Assembly (NCBI RefSeq): GCF_014646815.1
Contig: NZ_BMNZ01000013.1
Location: 1 to 40,315, forward strand
Source of the DNA: Terrabacter tumescens
GTDB taxonomy: Bacteria; Actinomycetota; Actinomycetes; Actinomycetales; Dermatophilaceae
Direction: 5' to 3'
Length of the DNA: 40,315 bases
Below are positions 9,916-17,556 of the stretch, piece after piece (position 1 is the stretch's first letter; every line of letters starts with the position of its first letter). The translations under genes were made by a program, and so were the position numbers. Below the pieces are notes generated by a model, which saw nothing but the letters and a program-made list of their open reading frames with translations, was not told the DNA's origin and made no database searches.

Positions 9916-9942
9916 GGCGAGGCTCCCGGTTGCTACTCCCCG

Positions 9943-10605
9943 AGTCACACGGGCCCCCGGTGGGCCGCCGACCTGGCCCTCGTGTCCAAGGTGGGCGCGC
10001 GCCGTGACTCGTCGGGTGCGTGGCTGCCCGCGCAGACGCCCGCTGAGCTTCGCGCCGACGTGGAGGCGAACCTCCGGTCGCTCGGCGTCGACCACCTGAC
10101 GGCCGTCAACCTGCGACGGATGGACGAGGGCATGGCCGGTGCCGACGACGTGGCTCTCGAGGACCAGGTGGCCGAGCTCGCCGCGCTGCGCGACGAGGGC
10201 AAGATCGCCGGGGTCGGCCTGTCGACGGTGTCCGCCTCGGACCTCGCTGCGGCGCAGGCGATCACGGAGATCGTGTGCGTGCAGAACCCGTTCAGCCTCG
10301 TCGACCAGAAGGACGCCGACGTCCTCGATGCCTGCACCGCCGCGGGGATCGCCTACGTGCCGTACTTCCCGCTCGGTTCCGCCTTCCCGCACCTGCCGAA
10401 GGTCGTGGACCAGCCGGCCGTGCAGGCTGTGGCCGCTCGTCGTGACGTGCCGGCCGCGCGGGTCGGCCTGGCGTGGCTGCTCACCCGGGCCGACAACATC
10501 CTGCTCATCCCGGGCACGTCGTCGGTCGCCCACCTCGAGGAGAACATGGCCGTCGCCGACCTCGTGCTGACCGACGAGAACCTCACCGAGCTCGCCGCCG
10601 CCTGA
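9943..10605 (+). pseudogene. Aldo/keto reductase lacking its N-terminal third
   Basis: Homology-like sequence begins near 9943 (…GPRWAADLALVSKVG) and runs to TGA 10603-10605. The Lys of VSKVG matches the AKR catalytic Lys position, and the C-terminal half of the TIM barrel is present, including the LLIPGTSSVAHLEEN cofactor-site motif. The first 75-80 residues of a normal AKR of about 280 residues, which carry the catalytic Asp and Tyr, are absent. The frame upstream of 9943 hits a stop at 9907-9909. A GTG at 9982 could start a 207-residue fragment, but it would lack the active site. The break lies next to the 5' end of the rhs gene, which suggests that arrival or recombination of the rhs/IS block removed the front of this gene. 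Confidence 0.8.
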
Positions 10606-10619
10606 CGTGGTCGCACCGC

Positions 10620-10651
10620 GGGAGACCGGCCGGGGCACCGGCCGGTCTCCC
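10620..10651. terminator. Perfect 14-bp hairpin, bidirectional terminator
   Basis: GGGAGACCGGCCGG, a 4-nt loop (GGCA) and the exact complement fill the gap between the convergent AKR fragment and the small secreted-protein gene. The stem is very GC-rich with no clear T-run, as is common for actinobacterial terminators. Confidence 0.75.
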
Positions 10652-10671
10652 GCCCCGCCCCTGCGCGGGGT

Positions 10672-10929
10672 CTAGATCGCCGCGAGGCCGGCGTTGACGA
10701 GCAGCACGATCTCGTTGTGCAGTCGGCGCTTGTCGACGGTCGGCGTCTGCGCGTACTCCTCGGCCAGCGTCAGGACCAGGTGGCCGACGACCGCGACCGG
10801 CAGCTTCACCGGTGACGGCGGGACCGGCATGAAGGCGGCGGCCGGATGCGGCACCACCAGGACGGCCGCAGCGACGAGGCCCGCCACCCCTGCACGGCGG
10901 GTGGTTCGGAGTCGGTTCGAGGCGTTCAT
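10672..10929 (-). CDS. Small secreted protein of unknown function (85 aa)
   Basis: ATG 10929 is preceded by GGAGGTG at a spacing of 8, a strong ribosome-binding site. The first 33 residues form a signal peptide: a basic n-region (RLRTTRRAG), a hydrophobic stretch of Ala/Val/Leu and an AAA cleavage-type site. The mature part is only about 52 residues, with a Pro-rich start (PVPPSPVKLP) and a helical remainder. I do not recognise a family. The gene is monocistronic, facing the AKR fragment with a shared hairpin terminator between them. The good ribosome-binding site and signal sequence support a real gene despite its size. Confidence 0.65.
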   Translation of the reverse strand: MNASNRLRTTRRAGVAGLVAAAVLVVPHPAAAFMPVPPSPVKLPVAVVGHLVLTLAEEYAQTPTVDKRRLHNEIVLLVNAGLAAI

Positions 10930-11204
10930 CGGAGTCCACCTCCAGTCTCACGAGAGCTTCCGATGCCCCACTGTGGGCCGCATCCCGCGAGCTGTCTGTG
11001 CGCGTGGCGACACACCACCTCGGCGGGTGGCCTGCCACCACGCCGTCTGCGGGCGCGAGCTCGACGACGTCCGGCCGGGCGGACGGCATACCGAAGGGGT
11101 GCGTCCGGGGCACGCCGGGGCGCCGTTACGCTCGGTCCCGCAGATCGAGGGCGCAACCCGCGACCCGAGAGCGGACCGAGTCGACGTAGTCACGAGGAGT
11201 AACG
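10930..11204. other. Divergent intergenic region, no gene seen
   Basis: This 275-bp stretch separates the divergent small secreted-protein gene and rnhA and must hold both promoters. I see no convincing -10/-35 pair. One copy of the window-wide GGCATAC motif lies at 11095-11101. Confidence 0.5.
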
Positions 11205-11876
11205 GTGCTGGCCAAGTTCCCCGGACGGTGCGCACAGTGCCAGGGACCGATTCGCGCGGGCGACGAGATCGTCAGCGCACCCGGCAACGGCACCGCGTGG
11301 GTGCACGCTGCGTGCCGGACCGAGCTCGCCCTTCCCGGGCTGGGCGTGGCACAGCCGGCGACGTCCCGGGCGCCGCGAGGCACGACCGCGGCCAAGGCAG
11401 CCAAGGCGACGAAGGCGCCCAAGGCGCCCAAGGCGCAGATGGTCGCCCCCGAGGGCGCGACGTTCGTCTACACCGACGGTGCGTGCTCGGGGAACCCCGG
11501 ACCCGGTGGCTGGGCCTGGGCGATCGACCGCGACCGCTTCGCGTCAGGCTCCGAGCGACCGAGCACCAACCAGCGCATGGAGATCCGCGCGGCGCTCGAA
11601 GCCGTCACCGCGCTGGCCGGGCCGCTGGTCGTGGTCAGTGACTCGACGTACGTCGTCAACTGCTTCCGCGACCAGTGGTGGGACGGCTGGCTCAAGCGGG
11701 GCTGGACGACGTCGGCGAAGAAGCCCGTCGCGAACCGCGACCTCTGGGAGCCGCTCGTCGCGGCGGTCACGGAGCGCGGCGACGTCGCCTTCCAGTGGGT
11801 CAAGGGCCACTCCGGCCACGAGATGAACGACCTCGTGGACGAGCTCGCCGTGGCCGCGAGCCTCAGCCGGGACTAG
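11205..11876 (+). CDS. rnhA: Ribonuclease HI with N-terminal zinc-ribbon-like domain
   Basis: The enzyme cleaves the RNA strand of RNA-DNA hybrids, acting in R-loop and primer removal. Start GTG 11205 has GAGGAG 5 nt upstream. Residues 9-37 carry C-x2-C-x21-H-x2-C (C9, C12, H34, C37), a likely zinc site. Residues about 55-77 are an Ala/Lys/Pro linker with repeated AKAPK-type units, resembling histone-H1 tails. The RNase H fold follows: YTDGACSGNPG gives D91, the MEIRAALEA motif gives E126, VSDSTYVV gives D146, and NDLVDELA gives D212, with the usual K-G-H-S-G-H loop before it, so the catalytic set is complete. The N-terminal module presumably helps substrate binding. Transcription appears independent of its neighbours. 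Confidence 0.92.
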   Translation: MLAKFPGRCAQCQGPIRAGDEIVSAPGNGTAWVHAACRTELALPGLGVAQPATSRAPRGTTAAKAAKATKAPKAPKAQMVAPEGATFVYTDGACSGNPGPGGWAWAIDRDRFASGSERPSTNQRMEIRAALEAVTALAGPLVVVSDSTYVVNCFRDQWWDGWLKRGWTTSAKKPVANRDLWEPLVAAVTERGDVAFQWVKGHSGHEMNDLVDELAVAASLSRD

Positions 11877-11928
11877 GCCCGGACCAGCCGACACGGACGG
11901 CGCCCGAGGCCCAGCGCTGCGGTCGCGC

Positions 11929-12159
11929 TCAGCCGCCCAACGGCGTGCCACCGGCCGAGCCGCCGACTCCACCGAAGTTGCGTTCCCCGCCGACGCCGTA
12001 GTCGGTCGTCTTTGCCGACAGGCCTTGGGCGCTGCCGTGCCGCGGGCTGTCCTGCTCCGTCATCGCCCTGGCACCGTGACGCTGCTTGGCGCGGCGGTCG
12101 GAGAGCCAGGCCGCGAGCAGCACCAGGGCGAAAAGTCCACCGACGATCGTCCAGAACAT
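11929..12159 (-). CDS. Small single-pass membrane protein (76 aa)
   Basis: The chosen start is ATG 12159, with AGGGGA 7 nt upstream. A longer reading frame begins 18 codons earlier but has no ribosome-binding site and no hydrophobic start. Residues 2-19 (FWTIVGGLFALVLLAAWL) form one transmembrane helix followed at once by basic residues (SDRRAKQRH), so the C-terminus should be cytoplasmic. The tail is Gly-rich (NFGGVGGSAGGTPLGG). I recognise no family. It converges with rnhA (52 bp apart) and diverges from the reductase gene at 12312. Confidence 0.6.
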   Translation of the reverse strand: MFWTIVGGLFALVLLAAWLSDRRAKQRHGARAMTEQDSPRHGSAQGLSAKTTDYGVGGERNFGGVGGSAGGTPLGG

Positions 12160-12311
12160 CTGCGTTCCCCTGTCCACGAGCGGAGCGTGCTGAGTTGGCT
12201 CGCATCGTCTCACCCGCGGCCCTCGGTGGTGTCCGATCAGGGCGTGGCGATTCGTCGTAGAGGTGAGGGTGTCCCGACCGGGGCCCCGATCGACGGGAAG
12301 GAACCACCACC

Positions 12312-12908
12312 ATGTCTGACGTTGTCGCCATCATGTCCATGTCGCTCGACGGCTTCGTCGCCGGGCCTGACGACGACGTGATGCAGGTGTTCGACTGGCA
12401 CTTCACCTCCGGCGATGTCGAGATCGACACCGGCGGGTCGGATCCCATGACCTTCAAGGTGTCCGAGCCGAGCGCCGGGCACCTCCGCGACCTCACGCCC
12501 CGCCTCGGCGCCGTGCTGACGGGTCGTCGCACCTTCGAGGTCGCGCAGGGGTGGGGCGGCAACCACGCGTGGGGGCCGGCCTTCGTCCTGACGCACGAGG
12601 TCCCGGCCGGGTGGCCGCGGCCCGACTCGACGGTCCACTTCGTGACGGACGGCATCGAGAGCGCCGTCCGGCAGGCGCAGGCGGCTGCGGGCGGGAAGTC
12701 GGTCGGGGTGCACGGCGCCGACACCATCCAGCAGTGCCTGAACGCCGGCCTGCTCGACGAGATCCAGGTCGACCTGGCGGCCGTCCTGCTGGGCTCCGGG
12801 GTGCGCCTCTTCGACCACCTCGCCGGGACGCCTGCCGTCCTCGGCGCCCCGACCGTGGTCGCGGGCGTCGGCGTGACGCACCTGCGCTACCCCGTCCTCA
12901 AGGCATAG
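12312..12908 (+). CDS. Dihydrofolate reductase-fold (RibD C-terminal) family protein
   Basis: The 198-residue protein has the hallmarks of the RibD_C/DHFR-like family: an N-terminal strand followed by SMSLDGFVAGPDDD, a TGRRTFEVAQGWGG nucleotide-site segment at about residues 77-90, a VHGADTIQQCLNAGLLDEIQVD helix-strand near 137-158, and HLRYPVLKA at the end. Such proteins bind NADPH and reduce unknown substrates; the true physiological reaction cannot be read from sequence. ATG 12312 has AAGGA about 9 nt upstream. It stands alone, 64 bp before the next ORF, in a stretch of unrelated short genes. Confidence is high for the fold and low for any specific substrate. Confidence 0.8.
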   Translation: MSDVVAIMSMSLDGFVAGPDDDVMQVFDWHFTSGDVEIDTGGSDPMTFKVSEPSAGHLRDLTPRLGAVLTGRRTFEVAQGWGGNHAWGPAFVLTHEVPAGWPRPDSTVHFVTDGIESAVRQAQAAAGGKSVGVHGADTIQQCLNAGLLDEIQVDLAAVLLGSGVRLFDHLAGTPAVLGAPTVVAGVGVTHLRYPVLKA

Positions 12909-12972
12909 CCCCGAGGCCACTCGGCTGTTAGCGTCTCAGTCGATCGCGACCCATCGGCAGGAGGTGAGACCC

Positions 12973-13032
12973 ATGTCTGCAGCGTCCGCACCGGGTGCTC
13001 CCCCGCCGTCCCCGATCACGCGTCTGGCGTAG
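12973..13032 (+). CDS. 19-codon leader-type ORF upstream of the patatin-like gene
   Basis: An AGGAGGTGAG Shine-Dalgarno (12959-12968) sits 4-5 nt before ATG 12973. The ORF encodes MSAASAPGAPPPSPITRLA and stops at TAG 13030-13032, 45 nt before the patatin-like start. The ribosome-binding site is closer to consensus than that of the gene it precedes. The run A-P-P-P-S-P is of the kind known to slow ribosomes without EF-P. A leader peptide controlling the next gene is inferred; a free-standing micropeptide or a chance ORF are the alternatives. Confidence 0.4.
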   Translation: MSAASAPGAPPPSPITRLA

Positions 13033-13077
13033 TCGCCACCGGGAGTCCCCGACCTGCATCCCCCGAAGGGAGCTTCC

Positions 13078-14016
13078 ATGAGCACCACACCGCCACCCGC
13101 TCCGAGCAGCACCTTGACCACGAGCTCGACCACCACGCCTACGCGCGCCCTCGTCCTCGCCGGAGCCGGCGCGGCCGGCAACGCCTGGGAGCTGGGCCTC
13201 ATCGCCGGTCTCGCCGACGGCGGGGTCGACATCACCAACGCGGATCTCGTCGTGGGCACGTCGGCCGGGTCCACCGTCGCCGCCCAGATCACCTCTGGCA
13301 CAGCGCCGTCGGAGCTGTATGCCGCCATCCTGGCCGAGGTGCCCGTGCCACCGTCCCGTGTCGGCGTATCTACTCGTCCCCGGACGCCTCAGGTCTCGGG
13401 GCCGAGCTACCTCGAGTGGTCCGACGCCATCATCGCCGAGTCCTCGGACCCGGCCGACCTGCGTCGCAGGCTGTGCGCCGCTGCCCTGGCGAGGGATGCC
13501 GCCGCCGGCTCGCCACAGAACCGCTGGCGTGAGATCGTCGCGTCCCGGCTCCCCAGCCACGACTGGCCGAGGCAGCGGGTGCTCATCCCGGCCGTCGACG
13601 CCCGCACCGGGGAGCCGGTCGTCTTCGACCGCGACAGCGGCATCGACCTCGTGGATGCCGTCGCCGCGAGCACGTCGGCGATGACGCCCTATCCGGTCGG
13701 TGCGGGCCGCTACCTCAACGGCGGCTACCGACGCAGCGAGAACGCCGACCTGGCAATGGGATTCGACCGCGTGGTCGTGCTGTCACCGTTCAGCGGCAGG
13801 ACCCGGATGCCGCTCGCGTGGCGCATGGACCTGGCCTCACAGGTCGCCGACCTGCACGCAGCAGGCAGCCGGGTCGAGACCGTCTTCCCCGACGCCCGCG
13901 CCGGTGACGTCTTCGACGCCAACGCCCTCGACCCCTCGACCCGCCCGCCGGCCGCGCGAGGTGGCCACGCGCAGGGGCAAGCTCTCGCGGCGACGCTGGC
14001 GGAGTTCTGGGGCTGA
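13078..14016 (+). CDS. Patatin-like phospholipase family protein, catalytic Asp replaced
   Basis: After a Pro/Ser/Thr-rich start (residues 2-22) the protein shows the patatin layout: an oxyanion-type loop (LAGAGAAGNAWELG, about 27-40, with GAG in place of the usual GGG) and the nucleophile elbow GTSAG with S62. In this family the catalytic Asp sits in a D-G-G/A motif followed by NADLA; here the codon at 13717-13719 is AAC, giving N214-G-G-Y-R-R-S-E-NADLA. The dyad Ser-Asp is therefore broken, and the protein may have no lipid acyl-hydrolase activity or a changed function. Start ATG 13078 has GAAGGGAG 7 nt upstream. It may be coupled to the 19-codon ORF before it. Confidence 0.8.
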   Translation: MSTTPPPAPSSTLTTSSTTTPTRALVLAGAGAAGNAWELGLIAGLADGGVDITNADLVVGTSAGSTVAAQITSGTAPSELYAAILAEVPVPPSRVGVSTRPRTPQVSGPSYLEWSDAIIAESSDPADLRRRLCAAALARDAAAGSPQNRWREIVASRLPSHDWPRQRVLIPAVDARTGEPVVFDRDSGIDLVDAVAASTSAMTPYPVGAGRYLNGGYRRSENADLAMGFDRVVVLSPFSGRTRMPLAWRMDLASQVADLHAAGSRVETVFPDARAGDVFDANALDPSTRPPAARGGHAQGQALAATLAEFWG

Positions 14017-14114
14017 CCCACCCTGTGTCGCCGAAGGCACAGACAGCCGCACGCCCTCGGCCCATCGTGGAGGTGGAGGCAGCAACGCCTCCCACTCCGC
14101 TGGGGGAGATCGCC

Positions 14115-15026
14115 ATGGGAACGACAACGGGACTCGGGCGCCGGCTCACGGCGCTGGCCGCGGCAGCACTCGCCCTGGGGCTGTCGGCGTGCACCGCGAC
14201 GGGCGGGCCGGCGTCCACGACCGCCACCACACGGCATACGACCTCGTCCACCCCCGGAGCGGCGAGCACGACGCTCGAGCCCGAGCGCGACGTCACCGTG
14301 GCCGGGAGGCACTTCAAGGCGCGGTGCGCCGGCAGCGGGCCTTCGGTGGTGATGGTGACCGACTACGGACGGTCGATGGACGACGCGTGGGGCACGGTCC
14401 CGCAGACCCTCGCCGCGAGCGCCCGCGTCTGCATCTACGACCGGCTCGGGATCGGGCGCAGCGACCCGGCCCCGGACCGGCAGACCTTCGCGACGCTCGC
14501 CGCCGACCTCGACGGCGTCATCACGGACCTCGGGCTGACGCGTCCGGTCGTCGTGATGGGGCACTCGATGGGCGCCCCCATCGCGTTGTCGTGGGCGAGC
14601 CGGCACGGCGCCGACACGCGCGCGGTCGTGCTGATGGACCCGATGCCTCCGGGCTACTTCGGCCCCGACGGTGCGCTGCTGACGCTGTTGCCGCCCAAGG
14701 ACGTCGGCGATCCCGAGCTGAGCAGCCTGTGGACCGACCTCGACCACTTCAACGACCCGGCGACGAACAAGGAGAGCCTCGACCCGAGCTCCTGGGCGTC
14801 CTACGCGAGACTCGCCACGATGTCGGTCCCGCTCTACGACCTCGTCGATGCCCAGGCCCAGACCTGGCCAGCGGCCGTCGACGCGAAGAAGGTCGATGCG
14901 GCGTGGCGCGCCGCCCAGCGTCGGGTGCTCGCCCTGTCGTCGCCGTCCGAGCTGGTGAACGTGCCGACGCCGGACGCCTGGCCGCAGACCATCAAGAGGG
15001 TCCTCGACCGGGCCCTTCGGTCGTGA
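14115..15026 (+). CDS. Alpha/beta-hydrolase fold lipoprotein
   Basis: Start ATG 14115 (GGGGGAG 5-7 nt upstream) is preferred over an in-frame upstream codon because it places a proper lipoprotein signal at the N-terminus: basic GRRL, a hydrophobic run and the lipobox L-S-A-C with C26. A Thr/Ser-rich linker (about 27-58) leads to the hydrolase domain: VVMVTDYG at the oxyanion strand, CIYDRLGIGRSD, and the nucleophile elbow GHSMGA with S151, followed by the LMDPMPPGYF strand. The expected acid may be present, but I find no His in the last 60 residues where the catalytic His normally lies. The 303-residue protein would be anchored outside the membrane. Its 3' end overlaps the convergent HTH_42 gene by 35 bp. 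Confidence 0.8.
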   Translation: MGTTTGLGRRLTALAAAALALGLSACTATGGPASTTATTRHTTSSTPGAASTTLEPERDVTVAGRHFKARCAGSGPSVVMVTDYGRSMDDAWGTVPQTLAASARVCIYDRLGIGRSDPAPDRQTFATLAADLDGVITDLGLTRPVVVMGHSMGAPIALSWASRHGADTRAVVLMDPMPPGYFGPDGALLTLLPPKDVGDPELSSLWTDLDHFNDPATNKESLDPSSWASYARLATMSVPLYDLVDAQAQTWPAAVDAKKVDAAWRAAQRRVLALSSPSELVNVPTPDAWPQTIKRVLDRALRS

Positions 15027-16134
15027 CGCGCAGCTCGGTGCCGAGGAGGTCGCCCAGCCGGGTGGCCTCCTCCTCGATGGCCGCGGTCGGCGCCGTCCCG
15101 TCGGGCCACGTCACCATGAGCTCGTCGCGTTTCCTCGCCCAGGTGCCGCGGACGACACCGCCGACGATGACGGGGTTCGCCTTGCGGGTCATGGCCTCGC
15201 GCAGGGTCGGCGGGACGACGCGGACGTCCTTGGTGCCCGCGCCCATGACCCACTGGTCGTGGCCTGGTAGCAGCCTCACGGCATCCGAAACCCTTGCGAC
15301 AGTGAGCGACTCGACGTCCTCCTCCATCACGTAGGCGGTCGTGCCGTCGATGTCGACCGGCACCAGGGCGTCACCCAGGCCGGCGATCCAGCGATCGAGC
15401 CGTCTGCGTCCGGCAGACAGACCGTTGCCCAGCCAGTAGTGGACGCGGCCGAGCGTTGCCGGCCCGTAGCTCCGGAAGTAGGCGGCCACGGCGCGCGGTC
15501 CCGCGTCATCGAGGTCCGGGATGCCCGCCCAGCGTGGGTTGCGGTCGAGCCGCTGGAAGGTGAGCCGGCCGTCGCGCGGCGGGCCGAGGCTCATGTCGCC
15601 CTGCCACGACAGCGGCTTCATGAGTGTCCACGCACCCTCGTCGAAGACCGTCCTGAGGTGGGCGTATGCCGCATGGCTCGTGAGCGCGTCCCCGAGCTCC
15701 GTGACCGTCAGGGGTCCGTCGCCGAGCGCCTCGCGCACGGCCGCGCGGAAGTTCGGCCAGTCCTGCGGCGTGAGCCGGTAGTGGTCCACCCAGCTCTTCA
15801 GCTCCCACTGGCGACCGGCCGACCGGACCGCGAGGTAGACGCCGGCATCCTCCGGCGCCAGGTAGTGCATCGCCCCGCGATAGGCGAAGGCCTTGATGAC
15901 GCTCCCGTCGGCCAGGGCCGACGCGAGGTCCCCGGGGCGCGCCGTCGAGCTCCGGGTGCCGACGGCGAGGTCGGCGAGTGCGTCGTCCATCGAGAGCACC
16001 GCTCCGAGCCGGCGCACGACGTCGGCCGCAGGCACGGACCCGACGGGATCGAGCAGCTGTCGCTCCATCCGCCAGGCCAGTGCCTGCGGCCAGGTGGCCG
16101 TCACCTCGGGTGTGCCCTCCGTCGAGGTCGTCAT
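14992..16134 (-). CDS. Winged-helix DNA-binding protein, HTH_42 (AlkZ-like) family
   Basis: The 380-residue protein has the family signatures of HTH_42/DUF1006-type proteins: ALAWRMERQLLDP near the start (about 19-31), an R-G-A-M-H-Y-L-A-P-E-D segment (about 86-96), tandem winged-helix regions, and LLPGHDQWVMG near residue 290. Members include DNA glycosylases that unhook interstrand crosslinks (AlkZ/YcaQ), but most are uncharacterised and I cannot assign a glycosylase motif with certainty. ATG 16134 has only a weak CCAGG-type ribosome-binding site; an in-frame Met at residue 23 is an alternative start. Its 3' end overlaps the lipoprotein gene on the opposite strand. Confidence 0.75.
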   Translation of the reverse strand: MTTSTEGTPEVTATWPQALAWRMERQLLDPVGSVPAADVVRRLGAVLSMDDALADLAVGTRSSTARPGDLASALADGSVIKAFAYRGAMHYLAPEDAGVYLAVRSAGRQWELKSWVDHYRLTPQDWPNFRAAVREALGDGPLTVTELGDALTSHAAYAHLRTVFDEGAWTLMKPLSWQGDMSLGPPRDGRLTFQRLDRNPRWAGIPDLDDAGPRAVAAYFRSYGPATLGRVHYWLGNGLSAGRRRLDRWIAGLGDALVPVDIDGTTAYVMEEDVESLTVARVSDAVRLLPGHDQWVMGAGTKDVRVVPPTLREAMTRKANPVIVGGVVRGTWARKRDELMVTWPDGTAPTAAIEEEATRLGDLLGTELRVTTEGPGRGPS

Positions 16135-16185
16135 CCCTGGATGGTGGCACCGATCCCGGACGAAGGACGCCCGGTGCAGGGACTC

Positions 16186-17493
16186 TCAGTGGGCCTCGAT
16201 CTCGGTGCGGACGGCGGGTGCGCTCGACGAGGACTGCTCGGTCAGCTCGCCGTCGCTCGACACCGTGGCCGTGTGCCAGGTGACCGGGCCCAGGGACGAC
16301 GTGCGCGGATCGCCGCTCGTCCCGTCGGCCGCGGTGCCGTCCATCGCCAGGTCGCGGGTGGCCAGCGAGCCGGACTCGGTCTGGGACCCGATGTAGATGA
16401 CCTGCTGCGGCTGGTTCTGGATGAGCGATACGTCGGTGCAGATGTTGAGCGGCGAGCCCCAGCCGACGGTCACCACGAAGGTGACGCCGTGGTTCGGGTC
16501 GAAGGGCGGGCCGTGCGGCGTCACGTTGTCGACGGTGATCGACGCGGCACCGACGAAGCGCTGGGCGCTGTTGTCGGCGAGCTTCTGCCCGCCCGTGACG
16601 TACTCGCTCGCGGACACGGCGACGACGGAGTCGGCACTGAGCGCTCCCCAGTTGAGGTTCACGACGTTGCGCCCCGGGTTCATCCTCCAGTAGATGCGAA
16701 TGGACATGGGCACTGCTCCTTCGTAGAAGTCGAGCGGGTAGGGGTTGTCGGGGTTCGGGCCCGGCAGGGTCCAGTCGCGAACGGAGCCATCGGGATTCGT
16801 CCGGGGGAAGTGCGCGTCGAGCTGCGCCTTGAAGGCGGGGAACGGGTCGTCGTTGCGGCCGGTGAGGTTGCGGTAGACGCCCGTGAGCGTCGGCGCAGCG
16901 GCGGCGATGATCCGTTTGATGTCGTAGCCGAGCTGGTACGACAGGTAGTTGATGAACAGCGTCGCGCACCCGCTCTTCTCGTCGGGCGCGTGGTCGTGCT
17001 CATCGATCGTGTTGACGTAGTCGAGGCGGTCGCTGTTGAGCCAGAAGCGTGCCGTGTCGAAGCCGGGCTCGTTGAACCCCAAGCCTGTTCGGCGGAGGAA
17101 CTCGGCGGAGAGGACCCGTGAGAGTCCCTCGCCCGCCGATCCCTCGTTGCTGCCGTCGCTGGCGAACCAGCCCTTGTTCTGGGCGAGCATCAACATCTCG
17201 ACGACCTCGGCCACCAGCAGGTAGCGCACGACGTCGAGCCCTGAGCCGTTGCCCGGGCGCAGCGAGATGGGAGGTCCCCACCCGGCCCCGGCGTAGCCTC
17301 CCGGCACGATGTTGACCTCGATCGGGAGTGGGTACGGCAGCGCGATGCCGCCGAACCAGTCGGACATGATCTGGTAGTCCGCCTCGCACACGTTCATCAG
17401 GGCTTGCGCCCGCTGGAGGCCGTCAGCGCTCGACAGTGAGGTGTCGTAGCTGATCCGGTAGTGCGTGGTCGAACCGACTGTGGAGAGGGTCAT
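16186..17493 (-). CDS. Hypothetical protein, possible degenerate metallopeptidase (435 aa)
   Basis: I do not recognise a named family. No signal peptide or membrane segment is visible. The N-terminal part contains a motif set that looks like a zinc-peptidase fold without its ligands: VAEVVEMLMLAQNKG (about 93-107) where a HExxH helix would be expected, followed by a Gly/Ser-rich loop and GEGLSRVLSAEFL (about 120-132). A middle region is rich in Asn/Pro/Tyr, and the C-terminal third (from about residue 280) looks beta-rich. The start at ATG 17493 lacks a clear Shine-Dalgarno. The gene diverges from the Imm5-Arr gene with 63 bp between starts. Metallopeptidase ancestry is inference only. Confidence 0.6.
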   Translation of the reverse strand: MTLSTVGSTTHYRISYDTSLSSADGLQRAQALMNVCEADYQIMSDWFGGIALPYPLPIEVNIVPGGYAGAGWGPPISLRPGNGSGLDVVRYLLVAEVVEMLMLAQNKGWFASDGSNEGSAGEGLSRVLSAEFLRRTGLGFNEPGFDTARFWLNSDRLDYVNTIDEHDHAPDEKSGCATLFINYLSYQLGYDIKRIIAAAAPTLTGVYRNLTGRNDDPFPAFKAQLDAHFPRTNPDGSVRDWTLPGPNPDNPYPLDFYEGAVPMSIRIYWRMNPGRNVVNLNWGALSADSVVAVSASEYVTGGQKLADNSAQRFVGAASITVDNVTPHGPPFDPNHGVTFVVTVGWGSPLNICTDVSLIQNQPQQVIYIGSQTESGSLATRDLAMDGTAADGTSGDPRTSSLGPVTWHTATVSSDGELTEQSSSSAPAVRTEIEAH

Positions 17494-17556
17494 GCTGAGC
17501 AGAGGTGCGCGTGCTCACCGGTGATACGCCCTCGCCGCTGTGCAAAACTCGATGCG

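Noticed and set aside
9916-10638. N-terminal extension of the rhs reading frame by 241 codons
   Set aside because: The extension is antisense to the aldo/keto reductase remnant, has no ribosome-binding site, and would bury the signal peptide that starts at 9915.
11395-11440. Short tandem repeat in rnhA as a phase-variable tract
   Set aside because: The Ala/Lys/Pro codon repeats are irregular and in frame, consistent with a linker rather than a slippage tract.
17461-17556. Earlier start for the Imm5-like/Arr gene
   Set aside because: The 32 extra residues are Cys/Arg-rich without similarity and overlap the divergent gene's start; family similarity begins right at ATG 17557.
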